Below, piece by piece: positions 4,199-5,064 of a stretch of DNA of 5,064 nucleotides. Origin of the DNA: Acidisphaera sp035272265 (lineage in GTDB: Bacteria; Pseudomonadota; Alphaproteobacteria; Acetobacterales; Acetobacteraceae); the NCBI GenBank assembly GCA_035272265.1, contig DATEQV010000293.1, positions 1-5,064 on the forward strand, in the 5' to 3' direction. The translations under genes and the position numbers were made by a program. Under the pieces are notes generated by a model. It did no database searches and was not told the origin of the DNA. It worked only from the letters and a program-made list of their open reading frames with translations. Every line of letters starts with the position of its first letter. The stretch's first letter is position 1.

Positions 4199-5047
4199 GT
4201 GCTGACGCTAACCCCGGTTTACCTTCGCGACGGCGTGTTCGTGGCCGATTCCACCGGCCATCGCCTTCGCTTCTACGACAGCGATGGCAACTGCGTGACA
4301 CCGCAGAGCACGCCGCACGGGGCATGGCCGATCCTTCACATGTGGAAGGACGACGAGAGTTGGCTCCTGTGGACATACTTCTGCTCGGGCCGCCTGCACG
4401 GCTGGAAGCTGGATGCGGATGGGCGCCGGGTGTCTCCAGCCGACTTCAAGGCCGACGAACTCTCCGGGGCCGTGCAATCGGTCCTCGCTGATCAGGCTGC
4501 GCCCGACTTGCGATGGAGTTGGACGAAGGTCAGCGAGTTCGCCGTCGACCTGGATGCGTTCGACCCGCCATCGTTTTCGACCGAGTTCTGCGCCGCGGAA
4601 TACGCGGTGGCGAAAGCGGTGTCGGACGCGGGATCGACCCCGGAAGTAGCGACTAACGAGCTAGGGGCTCTTCAGCGCGCCCTGAGCGAAGGGGGCCGTG
4701 CGAACGCGCTCGTTTCGCGTGCGCTCAGATGGACCAGAGTTCCGCCCGGATTTGTCGACGAGGTAGTCTTTTACTGCGGTGCTCACCAGTCAGCAGCGTC
4801 GTTCATTCATCGACGCGTCGCGCTGTTCTCGCGGGCATACGATCTCGTACTGCGGCCGCTCGAGGAACGCTTGGAAGCTGCTCTAGTGTGCGCCGTCATC
4901 GAGGGCTTCATCGCTCTCGGCGGCCTCAGGACTCCCCTCATTCCTATATTGCACCGAACGTCTCAACGAAGACCGGTTGCTCTACCAGCATTTCGGCGAA
5001 CCGCTCGACGAGGGGGCGTAAGAGATGCTCTGGCATGTTCGGGATGA
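4199..5047 (+). CDS. Unrecognised protein, 3' end doubtful (frame is 282 aa)
   Basis: I do not recognise this protein. From the GTG at 4199 the frame has strong coding character for about 249 residues. The N-terminal part (1-110) looks beta-rich and tryptophan-rich (W43, W49, W56, W58, W69), with VFVADSTGHRLRFYDSDGN at 13-31. A helical, alanine-rich middle and an aromatic C-terminal part follow, including FVDEVVFYCGAHQSAASFIH (185-204). No signal peptide or membrane helix is obvious. After residue 249 (about 4945) the translation becomes arginine-rich (RTSQRRPV, RRTARRGG) and the codon-position pattern no longer fits this frame. The true protein therefore probably ends differently: by a frameshift into the +1 frame (stop TAA at 5019-5021), or by truncation where an opposite-strand gene begins. 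Codon use is less biased than in the core genes to the left, suggesting accessory DNA. Confidence 0.6.
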   Translation: MLTLTPVYLRDGVFVADSTGHRLRFYDSDGNCVTPQSTPHGAWPILHMWKDDESWLLWTYFCSGRLHGWKLDADGRRVSPADFKADELSGAVQSVLADQAAPDLRWSWTKVSEFAVDLDAFDPPSFSTEFCAAEYAVAKAVSDAGSTPEVATNELGALQRALSEGGRANALVSRALRWTRVPPGFVDEVVFYCGAHQSAASFIHRRVALFSRAYDLVLRPLEERLEAALVCAVIEGFIALGGLRTPLIPILHRTSQRRPVALPAFRRTARRGGVRDALACSG

Positions 5048-5064
5048 GTTCGTAGAGCATGGCG
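4944..5064 (-). CDS. Possible 3' end of an unrecognised minus-strand gene, running off the right edge
   Basis: The minus strand is open from the window edge at 5064 to a TAG at 4944-4946. From the ATG at 5060 it reads MLYELIPNMPEHLLRPLVER, then FAEMLVEQPV and FVETFGAI, an acidic, amphipathic, natural-looking sequence. A hand count of G+C by codon position in this phase is about 67, 30 and 72 percent, a clear coding signature that the overlapping plus frame of the 4199 gene lacks. The codon-aligned plus-strand frame (4944-5021, reading TERLNEDRLLYQHFGEPLDE before a TAA) shares most of that signal, so strand is not certain. Whether the ATG at 5060 is the start or an internal methionine cannot be told. 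No family recognised. Confidence 0.35.
   Translation of the reverse strand, partial: AMLYELIPNMPEHLLRPLVERFAEMLVEQPVFVETFGAI

Noticed and set aside
1..5064. CRISPR array, tRNA/rRNA gene, riboswitch or replication origin
   Set aside because: No regularly spaced repeats, no tRNA-like cloverleaf, no rRNA motifs and no clustered DnaA boxes or AT-rich unwinding region were seen on either strand.

Overview
This is a high-GC (roughly two-thirds G+C) bacterial chromosomal segment. The housekeeping proteins look alphaproteobacterial: a class 2 (quinone-type) dihydroorotate dehydrogenase, a class IIA HAD hydrolase with a D-x-W-G-V motif I, a YqgE/AlgH (UPF0301) protein and a Prx5-type peroxiredoxin. 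The Rhodospirillales are my best guess for the order, from family resemblance only. There are no rRNA or tRNA genes, no CRISPR array and no intact insertion sequence.

Layout. Positions 1-162 may hold the 3' end of a gene entering from the left. A small, well-started hypothetical gene follows (259-489, +). Immediately after its stop lies a short MITE-like element of about 138 bp with perfect 16-bp terminal inverted repeats flanked by CTAG. The right-hand CTAG contains the stop codon of a second small gene on the opposite strand (634-864, -), so the element sits exactly between the ends of two convergent genes. Across a 68-bp divergent region comes pyrD (933-2015, +), overlapped by one base by a HAD-family hydrolase (2015-2851, +). 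A yqgE-type gene converges on the HAD gene with a 14-bp gap (2866-3429, -). It diverges from a peroxiredoxin gene (3581-4063, +) across 151 bp that contain a 19-bp dyad, a 15-bp tandem repeat and a tiny ORF ending in ATGA overlap with the peroxiredoxin start. After a 135-bp intergenic stretch with a 9-bp hairpin comes an unrecognised protein gene (4199-5047, +). The last ~100 bases of that reading frame do not look coding, whereas the opposite strand carries an open frame running off the right edge (4944-5064, -).

How the parts relate. pyrD and the HAD gene form a translationally coupled pair. PyrD feeds electrons from dihydroorotate to the quinone pool in pyrimidine synthesis; the HAD enzyme's substrate is unknown. 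The peroxiredoxin detoxifies peroxides and has its own intergenic control region. From 4199 onward the content changes from conserved core genes to unrecognised, probably accessory material. I do not see a clear new multi-gene system. The items most worth a second look are the MITE that lands on a stop codon, the peroxiredoxin leader, and the orphan gene with its doubtful 3' end.
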